Shown here: positions 44,575 to 55,114 of the stretch, one piece after another
Layout: each line of letters starts with the position of its first letter
Position numbering within the stretch: position 1 is the stretch's first letter
Origin: Limnephilus marmoratus
Lineage: Eukaryota; Arthropoda; Insecta; Trichoptera; Limnephilidae
Length of the DNA stretch: 64,000 nucleotides
Direction: 5' to 3'
Assembly (NCBI GenBank): GCA_917880885.1
Contig: OU862913.1
Span: 22,701,286-22,765,285, forward strand
Made by a program: the position numbers and the translations under genes
The notes under the pieces: model-generated
The model's input: only the letters and a program-made list of their open reading frames with translations
The model's database searches: none
Told to the model about the DNA's origin: nothing

Positions 44575-44728
44575 ATCAATGAAATTTATTATTATTTATA
44601 TGCTAATGTTAATGTTAATTTTAATGTTAATGTTATTGTTAATTTTATTATCTAGGCATTGATTTGTAATTGTATTTCCATTGTTTTTATGTATATATTT
44701 CGAAAAAAAAAAAAAAAAAAAAAAAAAA
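44575..44728. repeat. TTAATG-type microsatellite and poly-A tracts
   Basis: An AAAATAAA/poly-A tail (44545-44577) is followed by imperfect TTAATG repeats (44600-44650), then an A run of about 25 nt (44704-44728) that opens the next fragment. No coding. Confidence 0.7.
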
Positions 44729-45535
44729 CAAAGCCATTATAATTTGCCAGTGCTGCACACAAACACACTGTGCGACCAGCCGCCCTTGGTTATATCCCGT
44801 AGAAACACAATCGATAATAAAGGAATGAAAATGCTTGGCTTCATTCCTCGAAGTTCTAGAGGTTTGTAGGAATATTTCAACTCTAAAAATTTTGTATGCA
44901 TCCTTAGTACGTAGTCAAGTCGAATATAACTCCTCGCTCTGGTCCCCCAATTTTAAAATGCATTCAGATTCAATCGAAAAAATTCAAAATTAATTTCTAA
45001 GACATATCAATTTTAAACTCGGTATTCCCATTGAAAACATAAACTACAATTACTTGATGACAGAATTAAATTTATTAAAGACAGGTTGTTTAAAAAAATG
45101 ACGGTTTCATAAAATGTTTGAAGCTAATTTTCGTGTTCGGTGTAAGTTATATTTAAGTTCTGTGAACATTTCAGTTTTTTTAAGCAACTGGCCTATAATT
45201 ATATTATAATAACAGAACTTATATAGAACTTACAGAACATGAAAATTAACTTAAAATCTCAGATCGAAGAATTATATCCGACTTAATATTTTTGTTCAAA
45301 TTGTAAATGTTTGAATAGACAGTCCTGATGTAACCAAGCTCATTGAATTTCATATTCCCACGAGAGCCACTGGTTCTAAAATCATGTTTAAATGCAACAA
45401 TAACAGGACTGAGTATACGAAACACTCGCTTGTACCTAGGTTACATGAAGTAAGTAATAGATATGTAGATGTGGCAGATCTATTTAACTGCACGGAAGGT
45501 AGGAACAAAATTAACAAAATTAATAAAATGTAATT
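44729..45535 (+). pseudogene. decayed C-terminal part of a non-LTR ORF2
   Basis: Frame-switching reveals NKGMKMLGFIPRSSRGL, then LKILYASLVRSQVEYNSSLW, then HINFKLGIPIENINYNYLM. At the end come DVTKLIEFHIPTRATGSKIM and LVPRLHEVSNRYVDVADLF before a stop near 45531. The order matches the post-RT region of jockey/CR1 proteins (compare MKMLGFIKRNS in element 3). Stops and shifts make it inactive. Confidence 0.65.
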
Positions 45536-45584
45536 GTATCTCTGGTGTCATTTCTCATTCAAATGCCACAATTATTTATTGAAG

Positions 45585-46065
45585 TAAAACTTCTTTAGCA
45601 CGCTCGACTTGGGGGGTAAGCTGATGATTGCGTTACGAAAAGTGGTAATGTGTTACAAAAAGTGGTGATGTGTTACGAAAAGTGTGATGTTACGATAAGT
45701 GTGATGGAACGAAAAGTGTGATGCGAACGGTAATCGATGCGAACGGTGATCGAGGCGAACGGTTGGGCCTTTACGCACGCTTGACTTGGGGAGTGATAAG
45801 GATAAGGATAAGGATAAGGATGGTCACCCAAGGTCGTAGGTCACACCAAGGTCGTAGGTCAACTCAAGGTCGTAGGTCACCCCAAGGTCGTAGGTCACCC
45901 CAAGGTCGTAGGTCACCCCAAAATCGTTGGTCACCCCAAGGTCGTAGGTCACCCCTAAGTCGTAGGTCACCCCAAGTCGTAGGTCACCCCATGGTTATAC
46001 GTCACCCCAATGTCAATGTCATATGTTCTTTTATACGTTAGTGAAGTTTTACTTCAGTCGTGTGT
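45585..46065 (+). mobile_element. GGATAA element, short copy
   Basis: It is bounded by AAGTAAAACTTCTTTAGCACGC and GAAGTTTTACTTCAGTCGTGTG. Inside are degenerate TTACGAAAAGTGTGATG repeats, GCGAACGGTAATCGATGCGAAC, four to five GGATAA units (45795-45822) and about ten units of an 18-19 bp minisatellite (CACCCCAAGGTCGTAGGT). It is collinear with 55115-56065. No protein is credible. Confidence 0.75.
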
Positions 46066-46171
46066 CTAAAGCACACTCGTTTTTTTATATTCTTTTTTTT
46101 TATTATTTATAATATTTTTCTTATGATTTTGTGACATGTAATCAGTGCTAATGGTGTATGTATACCGTTGA

Positions 46172-46834
46172 TCTTATATATAAAAATCAATTGCTATTCG
46201 TTAGTCTCGCTAAAACTCGAGAACGGCTGGGCCGATTTAGGTGATTTTGGTATTGAAATGTTTGTCGTAGTCCAGGGAAGGTTTAAACGGAGAGAAAATA
46301 TGGAAGATAGTAAAAACAATAATTTCATTTTCCCATATAAACTGTTCTACCTACTTTCCTGTGAATTGCTAACCGTTCATCCGATTGCGATGAAACTTTG
46401 GTGAGTTGTTATGAGCACGCCCGCAAAGGTTTCTATATATAGTGGTGAGCTCTGGCATTATGAAATTTGTATAAAAAATTGTAATTGGTTCCACGCGAAC
46501 TGTTTGAAAACTGAATGTACCGGGACTGAATGTATGGAATGCGGGAGGGGGAGGCGGATGAGAGAGGGGTGAGGATGAGGGAGGGGTGGGGAGGGGAACT
46601 AGGGAGGGGAACTCGGGAAATGGGTTCCGCGGGAGAGGTGGGGAGGGGAACCCGGGAGGGGGGAGAGGAACACGGGAGGGGGGTTCAAGGGACAGGGGAA
46701 GCGGGCGAGGGGAATGGGGAGAGGGAAAAGTAAAGAAAGGTGAGGAGGAAGGTCAACGGGACGAATGGGAAAGGACGCGTAGGGAGAAACAATTTCGTTA
46801 TTAAATGGAATAGCAACGCATGCCGGGTACCAGC
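46172..46834 (+). mobile_element. Helitron 2 (non-autonomous)
   Basis: The 5' end is TCTTATATATAAAAATCAAT and the 3' end GCATGCCGGGTACCAGCTAG. It is flanked by A (46171) and T (46835). The subterminal AAACTCGAGAACGGCTGG and GGGAAGGTTTAAACGG are characteristic of a Helitron group I recognise from insects. The GGGGA-rich tract (46540-46740) parallels Helitron 1. It lies 31 nt from the protease exon ending at 46866, within the intron. Confidence 0.8.
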
Positions 46835-46865
46835 TAGTATTAAATAAATAAAAACTGTTATTTAC

Positions 46866-47000
46866 TTTGCAAGTGTCTCGTTCCAGGGTCCTATGACCAT
46901 AGCACATCTGGGTTGCGTTTTGAACCCCATATCTAAAAGAATGTTTGTTTGGAGGGTTTTTCTCGCTGCAGTCACTGAAAGAGAATTTCTCCAACGTTGT
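46866..47000 (-). CDS. serine protease, fourth visible exon (Cys191 region, trypsin-type Asp189)
   Basis: The acceptor TTTTTTCTTTTCAG ends at 47001 and the donor is GTAAAT at 46865. The exon is 45 codons, phase 0 at both ends. It encodes TTLEKFSFSDCSEKNPP, then MCYGHRTLERDTCK. Joined to the last exon it gives DTCK-GDSGGP. The Asp six residues before the catalytic Ser (position 189) predicts cleavage after Arg or Lys. The Cys pairs expected for S1 proteases (SDC and MCYG; TC and ICG) are present. No stop or frameshift. Confidence 0.85.
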
Positions 47001-47103
47001 CTGAAAAGAAAAAAATAGTTTATTGTAAAAAATCATGAGAAAACCCTCGAGATTCACGCCAAGCAATCACATAGTGTAACTTCCTTCAATTCCTGCAAAA
47101 AGC

Positions 47104-47997
47104 CACTTGCATGGATTTCATAATGACTTTTTACTAAGATTACGAAAATTTTACTAAAAGTTTTTAGAAATTTATCTTTTTTAAAATTTTTTTTAACTAA
47201 ATAAATCCGTTATTTGGGCTCATGACCTCACTCCATGAAAATGTTCCATCTCCGAAAAAAATCAATTAATTTTGTAAAATTCCACACTGATTTATTTATT
47301 GTTTCTTTACACTGTAGGTAAAAATGTTTACAATACAATCTGTTACCTCACTAGGACAAGCCTGTGTTGAGGTTAACAATAATTATACAGGTTAACAAAA
47401 TAACACAAAATTATACAGATTTTGAAAGAACAATATTGTTGTATTTCTTACAGATTGAGATTATGGGTACCCACCATGTACCCACTAAACTGATGGCGCT
47501 AGGTAGTACATTAATGTAGACTTTTTATATATGGCAACACTTTGATTTTCGGCAAATTTTTGACAGATGTTACGAAGAAAACCCCGTACATATTATGCCG
47601 TTTGACGTTTTGACAGATGTAACGAAGAGAACCCCGTACACATTATGCCTTCTGTACCTGTCTTAGAAGCGTAATGGTAATAGGCCACTTGCATTGATTT
47701 AATAACGACTTTAAAAAAATCGTGTGGATAGATCTATTTACTAAAATTACAAAAATGTTAGTAAAATATTTTCGAAATGTACAGTTTTATTTTTTATTTT
47801 TGAATAAATAAATCCACTATTTTATGAAAATGTCCCGTCTCCGAAAAAATTCCATTAATTTTGTAAAATTCAACACTGATTTATTTTTTTTATATGGCAA
47901 CACTTTGATTTTCGGCAAATTTTTTGACAGATGTTACGAAGAGAACCCCGTACATATTATGCCTTCTGTACCTGTCTTAGAAGCGTAATGGTAATTG
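47104..47997. repeat. tandem segmental duplication with a later insertion
   Basis: The segment CCACTTGCAT.GATTT..AATTTTGTAAAATTC (47104-47290) recurs at 47680-47885. TATATGGCAACACTTTGATTTTCGG..AAGCGTAATGGTAAT (47527-47683) recurs at 47890-47997. The first copy is split by about 235 bp (47292-47526) that includes CCTCACTAGGACAAGCCTGTG, a motif shared with non-LTR 3' ends at 32448 and 57277. No gene. Confidence 0.65.
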
Positions 47998-47999
47998 TG

Positions 48000-48730
48000 C
48001 TGATTTAAAAAAAATTAAATAATATTTTTACGCACCAGATTTAAATGTCCGGGTTAAATTTTCCCCACAGGAAAAAATAAACCCTTTCACACATTTCCCC
48101 AAATGATCATCTAGTCAACCCACGCTATGCAATTTCACTATATAAGTATTATAAATACAAAATAATACAAGAACAACATGTCAACCTACTAGAGACCAAA
48201 TGGGAATATAATTACTTCATAAAATTTTGCAAATTCACTTTGTGGCACCATTTTATTAATGAATTAATTAAAAACACTTTGTTTTTACCACAATAAACTT
48301 TATTTAAAAGTCAAAATGTTTCAAGAACGATGTTCTCTTCATCAGGACATAAAATGTACTAAAAACTAAATGATCGAACATAGAAATATATATATAATTC
48401 ACCGACTCCAGATATTTTCATATCAGAGGGTTCGGCTCTGTGGCATTTCTAATTGAACCTATAAATCCTACTGATCCCTCAATATAAATATTTAAAAAAT
48501 CTTTTGTAATCCTACATGTATTTAAAATTGTTGATTTTTGCATTTTTTATATACAAATTCTTTGACAAATCTAATATGCTTAAATTTTGAATCAGATTCC
48601 TAGGTATTATGCCAGTGGCCAAAATAAAAAAAAATGGTAATATTTTTATAGTCCGAGAATGCCAAATTCTTTTAATCTCATTTCCTAAATCTGTGTATTT
48701 TCTAATTTTTTCAGAAACAGTAATTTTTTA
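48000..48730 (-). pseudogene. R2-like element fragment, copy 2 (no hAT inside)
   Basis: On the minus strand it holds the decayed endonuclease region (the equivalent of EKIRKYTDLGNEIKRIW at about 48690), then the shared 3' block GAGGGATCAGTAGGATTTAT and CACAGAGCCGAACCCTCTGA. It also has the hAT B target in uninterrupted form (TTGACTAGATGATCATTTGG, inverted, near 48105-48125). It has about 165 bp (48235-48400: ATGTCCTGATGAAGAGAAC, AAATAAAGTTTATTGTGG) that copy 1 lacks. From 48730 to 49550 I see no gene. Confidence 0.65.
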
Positions 48731-49912
48731 TAATTATAATTTACAAGAACAAGTTTATTACGTTGGATTTATTCATTTATAGACGTTAAACATTATAACG
48801 ATTAATGATCAATAGGAGAGATTAAGGAAATTCTCTCGTGTCCTGGAATACTTCGGTTTTTTTTTTAAATCATTTTTGGCTGTAAAATTATCGTTTTTTC
48901 GCACCCATAAAATTATCTCCCGTCTTTCCAGTTTATAAAAAATGATTCGATTTTTCGGATTGAAATTTTCAAAAATCACCAGAGTTTCAAAAATACGATA
49001 AAAAAATACGGAATGTTTTAGAATAATAATAATAATAATTGGATAATTTATAAAGCGCCGTTTTTGTGAAAAATCACCTCAAGGGCGCTGTACAATTTAT
49101 TAAGAATGCTTAATTTCTAACTGATTTTACTATTTACAAATGGATACAGAAATATACTTACCTGGCAGGTCACTTCCGGTAAACACACTTTAATTATAAG
49201 TTTATGCTTGGAGAAGATACGGCCTTGCACGCGGAGGACATTACAGTTAACACACTGGACATTGCGTGATTTTACATTATTTGCTACCCTCATCGCTGTT
49301 AGTACCTATTACATTTGTGAATAGAAAAGTAGAGGTATTTATTTTAAAATACTGGAGAATTTAGGACTAGAATATTTGTATTTGCCTAAACCGGAAATTT
49401 TTTAAAAAAGTGTTGCAAGTGGCCTATAGGGATTACTTGGTATGTGTTCCGAAATTTCAGATAAAGCTCGTGGTTCGTCGAGATTAAAAGTTAATTTATT
49501 TAAGTTATGGTGTGGTTAACAGTGAATCTTTAAGTGAACCAAACCTCCGTTATGTTAGATCAGGGTTTCCCAAACTGTGTTCCGCGGAACACCAGGGTTC
49601 CGTGGAACCTGAATGAATAGGGGTTCCGCGAGAATTTGTCGAAAGAATTTAATTTAATATAAAATACACATTCACAATACACATTCAATATGTACGAACA
49701 AATATAGTCTAGATTCTAGACTAGATTCAAACATTGGTTTCATTCGTGTACTCGATGATGTAAAACTTATTAATTTTTACCCAACTTTAACACCGGCTCT
49801 GCAAAAGTGCCAGGCTACCGGTTGGCAGACCTACTTTTTTCTCATTTACTAATCGACCTTTATCATATGAAACTATTCCCGTGCGTGTACTCGATGGTGT
49901 AATTTTTTCTAA

Positions 49913-50101
<189 letters not shown>

Positions 50102-50295
50102 TAAGTTCATTTGGTCAATCTAATCATTTTGATTGTTTTCTTGCCTTAAATTAATGTTCAGACGAATAAAATTTTGAAGTAAATGTACAGGTTTCCAAAT
50201 AATTTTTAGAACACCTACGTAACTTGAAAACGTCTCTTTTGCAATATTTTCCGAAAACTAGTAAGGACAATCCATTTTTTGTGAAAGCAAAGCCA

Positions 50296-50475
50296 GGGGG
50301 CCTAGTCACTAATTTTTGTAAACCTCCGTTTCATGAAGTTACGGGTTTAGCTACGTCACATACCCGTATTTTGACAGATTCGCCAAATTAAATAACAACA
50401 ACAACGGGTATGTGACGTAGCTAAACCCGTAACTTCATGAAACGGAGGTTTACAAAAATTAGTGACTAGGCCCCC
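50296..50475. mobile_element. palindromic MITE with 72-bp perfect arms, nested in hAT element C
   Basis: 50296-50367 (GGGGGCCTAGTCACTAATTT...) is the exact reverse complement of 50404-50475, with a 36-bp spacer. Arms without a mismatch suggest a very recent insertion or gene conversion. No target duplication could be defined, so the superfamily is unknown. Confidence 0.8.
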
Positions 50476-50559
50476 AGTAGGCTTATGTCTCAAATTTAGA
50501 TAATCTCATCGATTTAGTAACTGACTTGGACTTGAAACAAAAATAAAAAATCAGCCTTT

Positions 50560-50780
50560 AAATGATTTCTGGGCGAGTTTATCGGAAGAGTATCCCAATT
50601 TATCAAAATAAGCTATTTTTGTTTTACTTCGTTTTCTACAATCTATTTATGAGAAGAGGAATTTTTTAATTATGCTGCAACGAAGTCAAAATGCATTAAC
50701 AGGTTCGACATCACACCAGATATTAAAATCCAACTTACCAATATTGCGTCTGATATCAAGAAGATATGAAATTCACGGAC
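50560..50780 (+). pseudogene. hAT transposase C-terminal relic
   Basis: The frame reads FWASLSEEYPNLSK, a stop, AIFVLLRFLQSIYEKRNFL, then ILKSNLPILRLISRR. This follows the hAT dimerisation-domain pattern (FW..l..EYP.Ls..A...LlpF.t.YlCE.gFS) of ZBED/FAM200-like transposases, with an internal stop and lost cysteine. It cannot encode an active enzyme. Confidence 0.65.
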
Positions 50781-51167
50781 TCAAAATCATCAATGTCGCA
50801 TTAGGTGATTTTATTATTCCATTTTTTTGTATGTTTGTATTCCATTGTTTATATTTATATTTTGTTTATTTACTAAATACATAATGTGTTTGATAACAAT
50901 TTTTTTATTTATTTTTACTACTAGGAATTACCCAACCAAAAATAATATGCCAAGTGTTCCGTTAAAATTTACGGGTGTGCAAAGTGTTCCATCGCAGAAA
51001 AAGTTTGGGAAACCCTGTGTTAGATGATCCGAGTAATTCTGAAGCCAGTGAACTTGACACCGAAGGTGCCTCACTTTCGATCGTATATCATCGTATATTT
51101 CCATTACCGTTCGTGCATTAGACTTGAATTACTATACTGCCTATACTAATGACATCTAATAATAATA

Positions 51168-52063
51168 CTAGGCCAGGCATAAAAGTAATGCACATATGCT
51201 TGTAATACACGAACAAAAACAAGGGTGAAAAAAAGTACAATTCTTAAGCTACAAAATCGTATATTTATTTTTCAACATAGTCACCGTTTATGCTAACGCA
51301 TTTCTCCCAACGAGTAACAAGTTTTTTCATTACGTAACTAAAAAATTCTTCTGACATTTTTCGAATCCACTACTTGACAGCTGCCTTCACTTCATCGTCC
51401 AAGGTGTAATGATTACCCTTGAGGTCTCTCTTGATTAGAGGAAAAAATAAAAATCGCAAGGCGAAAGATCGGAGGAGTGAGAAAGGTGTGGAATCGGTTC
51501 AAACCTCAGGTTTTGCAGAGGCACTAATGGACGCTGTTTGATTTTGCGTATCCTAATTGTTCAACAATGAAGCCGACAGATTCCTTGGATATTCCAAAAT
51601 GGTTTGGGATACGCTTTTGAGTGATCGCCGGTCACTTTGAATCAAATCGTGGACGAGTTTGGATTGTTTATCGTCTTCATCAATGATTGAACGTGCGCTG
51701 CGTGTTCCATCAACAATTATTGCTTTTCCAGGCTCATAATCATAAAATTTTATTACCCATCGATTTTCAGTAGACCTATAAACAGCATCGTCACCATAAA
51801 AATCCTTTAAACGACGATAAATCTCCGTAGGAGTCACTTTTTCAGCAGTTAAAAATTCGATAATAGTACGCTGTTTACATTGCGTTGACATAACTCTAAA
51901 ACACGTCTCCATACTTCCACTTCTCAAAATACACTGGATGAATTCAACAACCTCAAATGCGCGTACGTATAGAGGAGGAATGTCACTACCATATTCCACC
52001 TGGCGCGCTTCTGAATGTCATTTTGTTCGCGCTGTACAAGCATTACTTTTCAACCTTCCCTCG
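51168..52063 (-). mobile_element. internally deleted mariner element
   Basis: The ends carry terminal inverted repeats (CCAGGCATAAAAGTAATGC on the left; GAAGGTTGAAAAGTAATGC read from the right) and TA dinucleotides at 51166-51167 and 52064-52065. Length is about 0.9 kb against about 1.3 kb for a complete mariner. It lies in the intron between protease exons at 47.0 and 52.5 kb. Confidence 0.85.
51264..51999 (-). pseudogene. mariner transposase pseudogene
   Basis: The N-terminal helix-turn-helix region is readable (MSTQCKQRTIIEFLTAEKVT, then YRRLKDFYGDDAVYRSTENR, then DDKQSKLVHDLIQSDRRSLK). After a shift near 51560 it jumps to the C-terminal end (SDLSPCDFYFFPLIKRDLKG, then FSYVMKKLVTRWEKC). 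The central catalytic part with the first two Asp residues is deleted, and there is an in-frame stop. It is non-functional. Confidence 0.8.
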
Positions 52064-52489
52064 TACTATTTGAATTTAACTTTTGTTTTCTCGATTGAAT
52101 GATCCGCAGAATCTTGGAAGTAGCAATTAAGTCACTTCTCGACATCCGATCTAGCTGAAACTTGACAAATAGACTCGTTGTCAATAACAATGTAATCGAT
52201 CAACTTTTGGAGGGTTAAATGGTCTCCAGGGCAGCGGTACCCATATCCGCCTCCCAAATGTCTCTATAATCTAATTGGGACTTAGTGCCGTTGATGGAGT
52301 TGTCAACTCCAGTTCCTGGGTAAGATGGTTCAATTATTCTCAGACAAACCAAAAAAAATTAAAAATTAAAAAATAGACGAATTGCAATGAAAAAAAAAGT
52401 TTTTTACAGCTCAATTTTTTTTACACCAACAAAAGAAAACTTATTCATACCCATTTGCCCCGGGCAAAGTAAGAACTAATGAACTGTAC

Positions 52490-52616
52490 CTTGAGCAAAC
52501 GGTCGCTGGCTCTGCCATTGCTGGTCGTTCCCCAACCAATTACTATCCCCTTGTCGTCATTTATTTCCTCTCCCGTGTGGAGGCAAGCTGGTCTCACATG
52601 CCGTGAGAAAGGGACC
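52490..52616 (-). CDS. serine protease, third visible exon
   Basis: The acceptor TTTTTTGCTTCCAG ends at 52617 and the donor is GTACAG at 52489. The first base completes the Lys codon begun in the previous exon. Forty-two codons follow (VPFSRHVRPACLHTGEE, then IVIGWGTTSNGRASDRLLK). These are the conserved v.f...v.PACL and GWG segments of arthropod S1 proteases. The exon ends in phase 0, matching the next exon. Confidence 0.85.
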
Positions 52617-52639
52617 CTGGAAGCAAAAAATCATTTTAA

Positions 52640-52850
52640 TCAAATCTAACTAAAAGGTGATGGAACTTGTGATCAACGACAAACTGCTCTAGCGGAACCA
52701 CTCGTGCTGTGATCTCTTCGCGTATGTGACGCATGTTTGGGGGAGGTGCCTAGAACGTTTCGGTGAAACCCAAACTGTTGCATTGGACATATCCAAAGCC
52801 TTTGACAGGGTTTGGCACCGAAGACTTATGCTATGTCATAACAATAATTA
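52640..52850 (+). pseudogene. reverse transcriptase fragment (motif A)
   Basis: One frame reads ETQTVALDISKAFDRVWHRRL, the catalytic-Asp motif of non-LTR reverse transcriptases, preceded by a scrambled segment. It is joined at about 52850 to the C-terminal tail fragment, so the element has lost its YADD-containing middle. It starts 24 nt from the protease exon at 52616. Confidence 0.6.
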
Positions 52851-53147
52851 CAACAACATTAACATTAAAAGATAGATTATTTTATTTATTTAAAATTGTT
52901 AATAACTTGTTGGACTCCTCTGAACTTCTTTCGTTAATAAGTTTTCATGTACCGAGTAGATCAGTTCGTCACAAATTACCTTACCATTGTAATAATACAG
53001 GTTCTAATGCTGAATTATATACCATAATAAATCGCCTGCATATACTTGGTAATAAATATGTTGTTGATGATGTGATAAATGTTGAAAGATTATCAACATA
53101 CAAACATTATTTAATTAGAGCTGTTTCTCAGTTGAATTATAATCAAC

Positions 53148-54272
53148 TAGCTGACCCGACGAACTTCGTACCGCCTCAGAATCAATAGCTGTTGAATTAA
53201 ATTCAGTTTTTTTATTAAGTTAAAAATTACGCAATGAAGCAATTATCGATGCGCAACTGTTCGTGTTTTGTTTTTGTCATTATCAGAGATGGCGTTGTGT
53301 ACGGATTTATATTTTTGTGATTTTCTTACTTTTACAATTACTTACGGGAATTCGGGAGGCGGATACGGGTGCCGCCGCCCCGGGAACCATTTATTGAATA
53401 ACCAACACCTCTGCCATAGATCACCCCAAGTGGTTCGCTACGTTTGGTGATTTAGCAGGGGTGCTCGGGTTCATGAGGTGACTTAGGTCCGGGTCTTGGC
53501 AGTTGATGCGCCTGCCCACCTGCTGCGTGGCGGGCCGGATCGAGAGAGACTGGTTGAGGGAGGCCTTTTGACCTTTCCAGCCGGACTCTCTCGACCCATT
53601 GCCTTGCACCACAGTTGGAGGGATGGATTCATACGTCCGCCACTCCCGGACATACTGACCCCAAGATTCCTACCCACCCCTCATACCTTTTTCCTTCCCA
53701 TAACTTTCTATCCTCCCCATTCCTTAAAAAGATCCTCCACACAGCATCCCCTAAGATGACATAGGTCCTGAGAGAAATTATTTTCCTAAGGGCCTCCTGT
53801 GTGGAGCTTATGTAAAAAAATGCGTTTCATTTCAGAGATTTATTATAATTATTGTATTTTTTCCTTTGGAGGTGTGCAGACATACGTTCACCATTTGTCT
53901 CATTTTCGACTATTGACATTGAGTGTGTAAGAAAGAAGGGCAGCATTATATGATTAAAAACAAATGCACAACAATCAACGCATTGACATTTGACGTTTTT
54001 GAATGTTTGGAATTCGTGCACAGTTCCATATTATACCCCTCACAATATTGCTGCAGTTCTTTCAAAATAGGAGAATTCGTTCCATTCAAAATGTATGGGG
54101 AAAATAATTTTCATTATAACTATTTATTTCGTTAACTTTTGTGATGTTTTAATAGTTATTATCCTATCCGGGGCGGAGACAAATCCAACAAATTAAAGAT
54201 CATCAAAATCAGCCCAGCCGTTCTCGAGTTATAAATAGTGTAACTAACCCGACTTTGTTTTATATATTAAGA
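53148..54272 (-). mobile_element. Helitron 3 (non-autonomous), carrying a SINE-B copy
   Basis: On the minus strand it begins TCTTAATATATAAAACAAAG (at 54272) and ends GAAGTTCGTCGGGTCAGCTAG (at 53148), fitting 5' TC..CTAG 3' inserted between A and T. AACTCGAGAACGGCTGGGC is present subterminally. SINE-B copy 5 occupies 53345-53820. The same Helitron type, broken, is at 15178-16880. Confidence 0.75.
53345..53820 (+). repeat. SINE-B copy 5 (complete, plus orientation)
   Basis: It reads GGGAGGCGGATACGGGTGCC, then CCCCGGGAACCATTTATTG, CACCCCAAGTGGTTCGCTAC, GCTCGGGTTCATGAGG and GGGCCTCCTGTGTGGAGC to ATGTAAAAAAA. The A-run end suggests retroposition. GGGTTCATGAGG is only loosely B-box-like, so its RNA ancestor is uncertain. 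It is nested in Helitron 3. Confidence 0.75.
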
Positions 54273-54706
54273 TATACTTTGAATATTTATAATCTTCATC
54301 AATGTTTACTTATGGAATTTTTAAATTTATTTTATTACGTACTTTACGTAGTAATTTCTTTATTTCAAAACATCTTGTATACATGTACATGAGATTTTCT
54401 TTTTCTTACATTTGTATTTATAATAGCTTACTATTTGTACTTTATGCTGCCACTTCAATGTGTACTTTTTATTTTTTTTTGTCATACGAATGTTTTTTTT
54501 TTCTTAATGTGTATATTCTGTATCCATTTCAAATTGTTGAATTCCTATGTAAAAGTCGTTAATCGGCGTTAATTAACAATAAATAAATAAATATGTATAA
54601 TCTAAAAACAAACTTAAATTATCCGGCCGTTTTGTGCGTCGTCCGGTTAGTACGACTGTATTGCCGGTACCTTGGGGGTCGTTATATCCGGATTCTTTGT
54701 ACTTAC

Positions 54707-54856
54707 TTTCTATCCAGTTTTAACAAAGCGATATCGTTGTATTTGGCTGATCGCCTAAAGCCCGGGTGCGGCACTCGTTCCGTCACGTTGTACATGTAGT
54801 CTTCCCGTGGTTGTGCGTCAGTGTCTACTCCACCGAGTCTCACGTGCGACACCTCG
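54707..54856 (-). CDS. serine protease, second visible exon (catalytic Asp)
   Basis: The acceptor TATTTTTTCAG ends at 54857 and the donor is GTAAGT at 54706. The exon has 1 + 49x3 + 2 nt, so it joins the flanking exons in frame (phase 2 on both sides). It encodes EVSHVRLGGVDTDAQ, then VPHPGFRRSAKYNDIALLKL. The Asp of NDIALLKL is the catalytic Asp102. The YNDIAL context is typical of clip-type proteases of insect immunity and development. No lesion. Confidence 0.85.
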
Positions 54857-55114
54857 CTGAAAAAATACCGGCATCATTAATATAAACAAATTAATTATCA
54901 TTTTTTAACGTAATGTATGTAAGTTTGTTTTTAGAATGAGAATATGCTTAGTTCCTATATTTATCCATTTCCAACCTCTTCCTAACCATAATTTTGCTGG
55001 AAAACTATTTGCGATTTGGTAAGAAAATAGTGCAAATTCGAGTGCATTTGTTTTGAATACAGAATATGGAATGGGACTGACTTTCTTGGAAGCGAGACGT
55101 CTTCGAAGTAAAAC

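Larger units (their letters stand above)
52860..54600 (+). pseudogene. non-LTR ORF2 tail and 3' UTR, split by Helitron 3
   Basis: The open frame gives RLFYLFKIVNNLLDSSELLS, then LISFHVPSRSVRHKLPYHCN and LHILGNKYVVDDVINVERLS up to 53147. There Helitron 3 begins. After the Helitron (54273) the reading and an AT-rich 3' UTR resume and end in AATAAATAAATAAAT at 54583-54597. A related tail is at 56768-57033. Confidence 0.6.

Noticed and set aside
52763..52850. N-terminus of a protein starting MKPKLLHWTYPKPL
   Set aside because: Another frame of the same DNA reads the RT motif ALDISKAFDRVWH, so this frame is a shadow.
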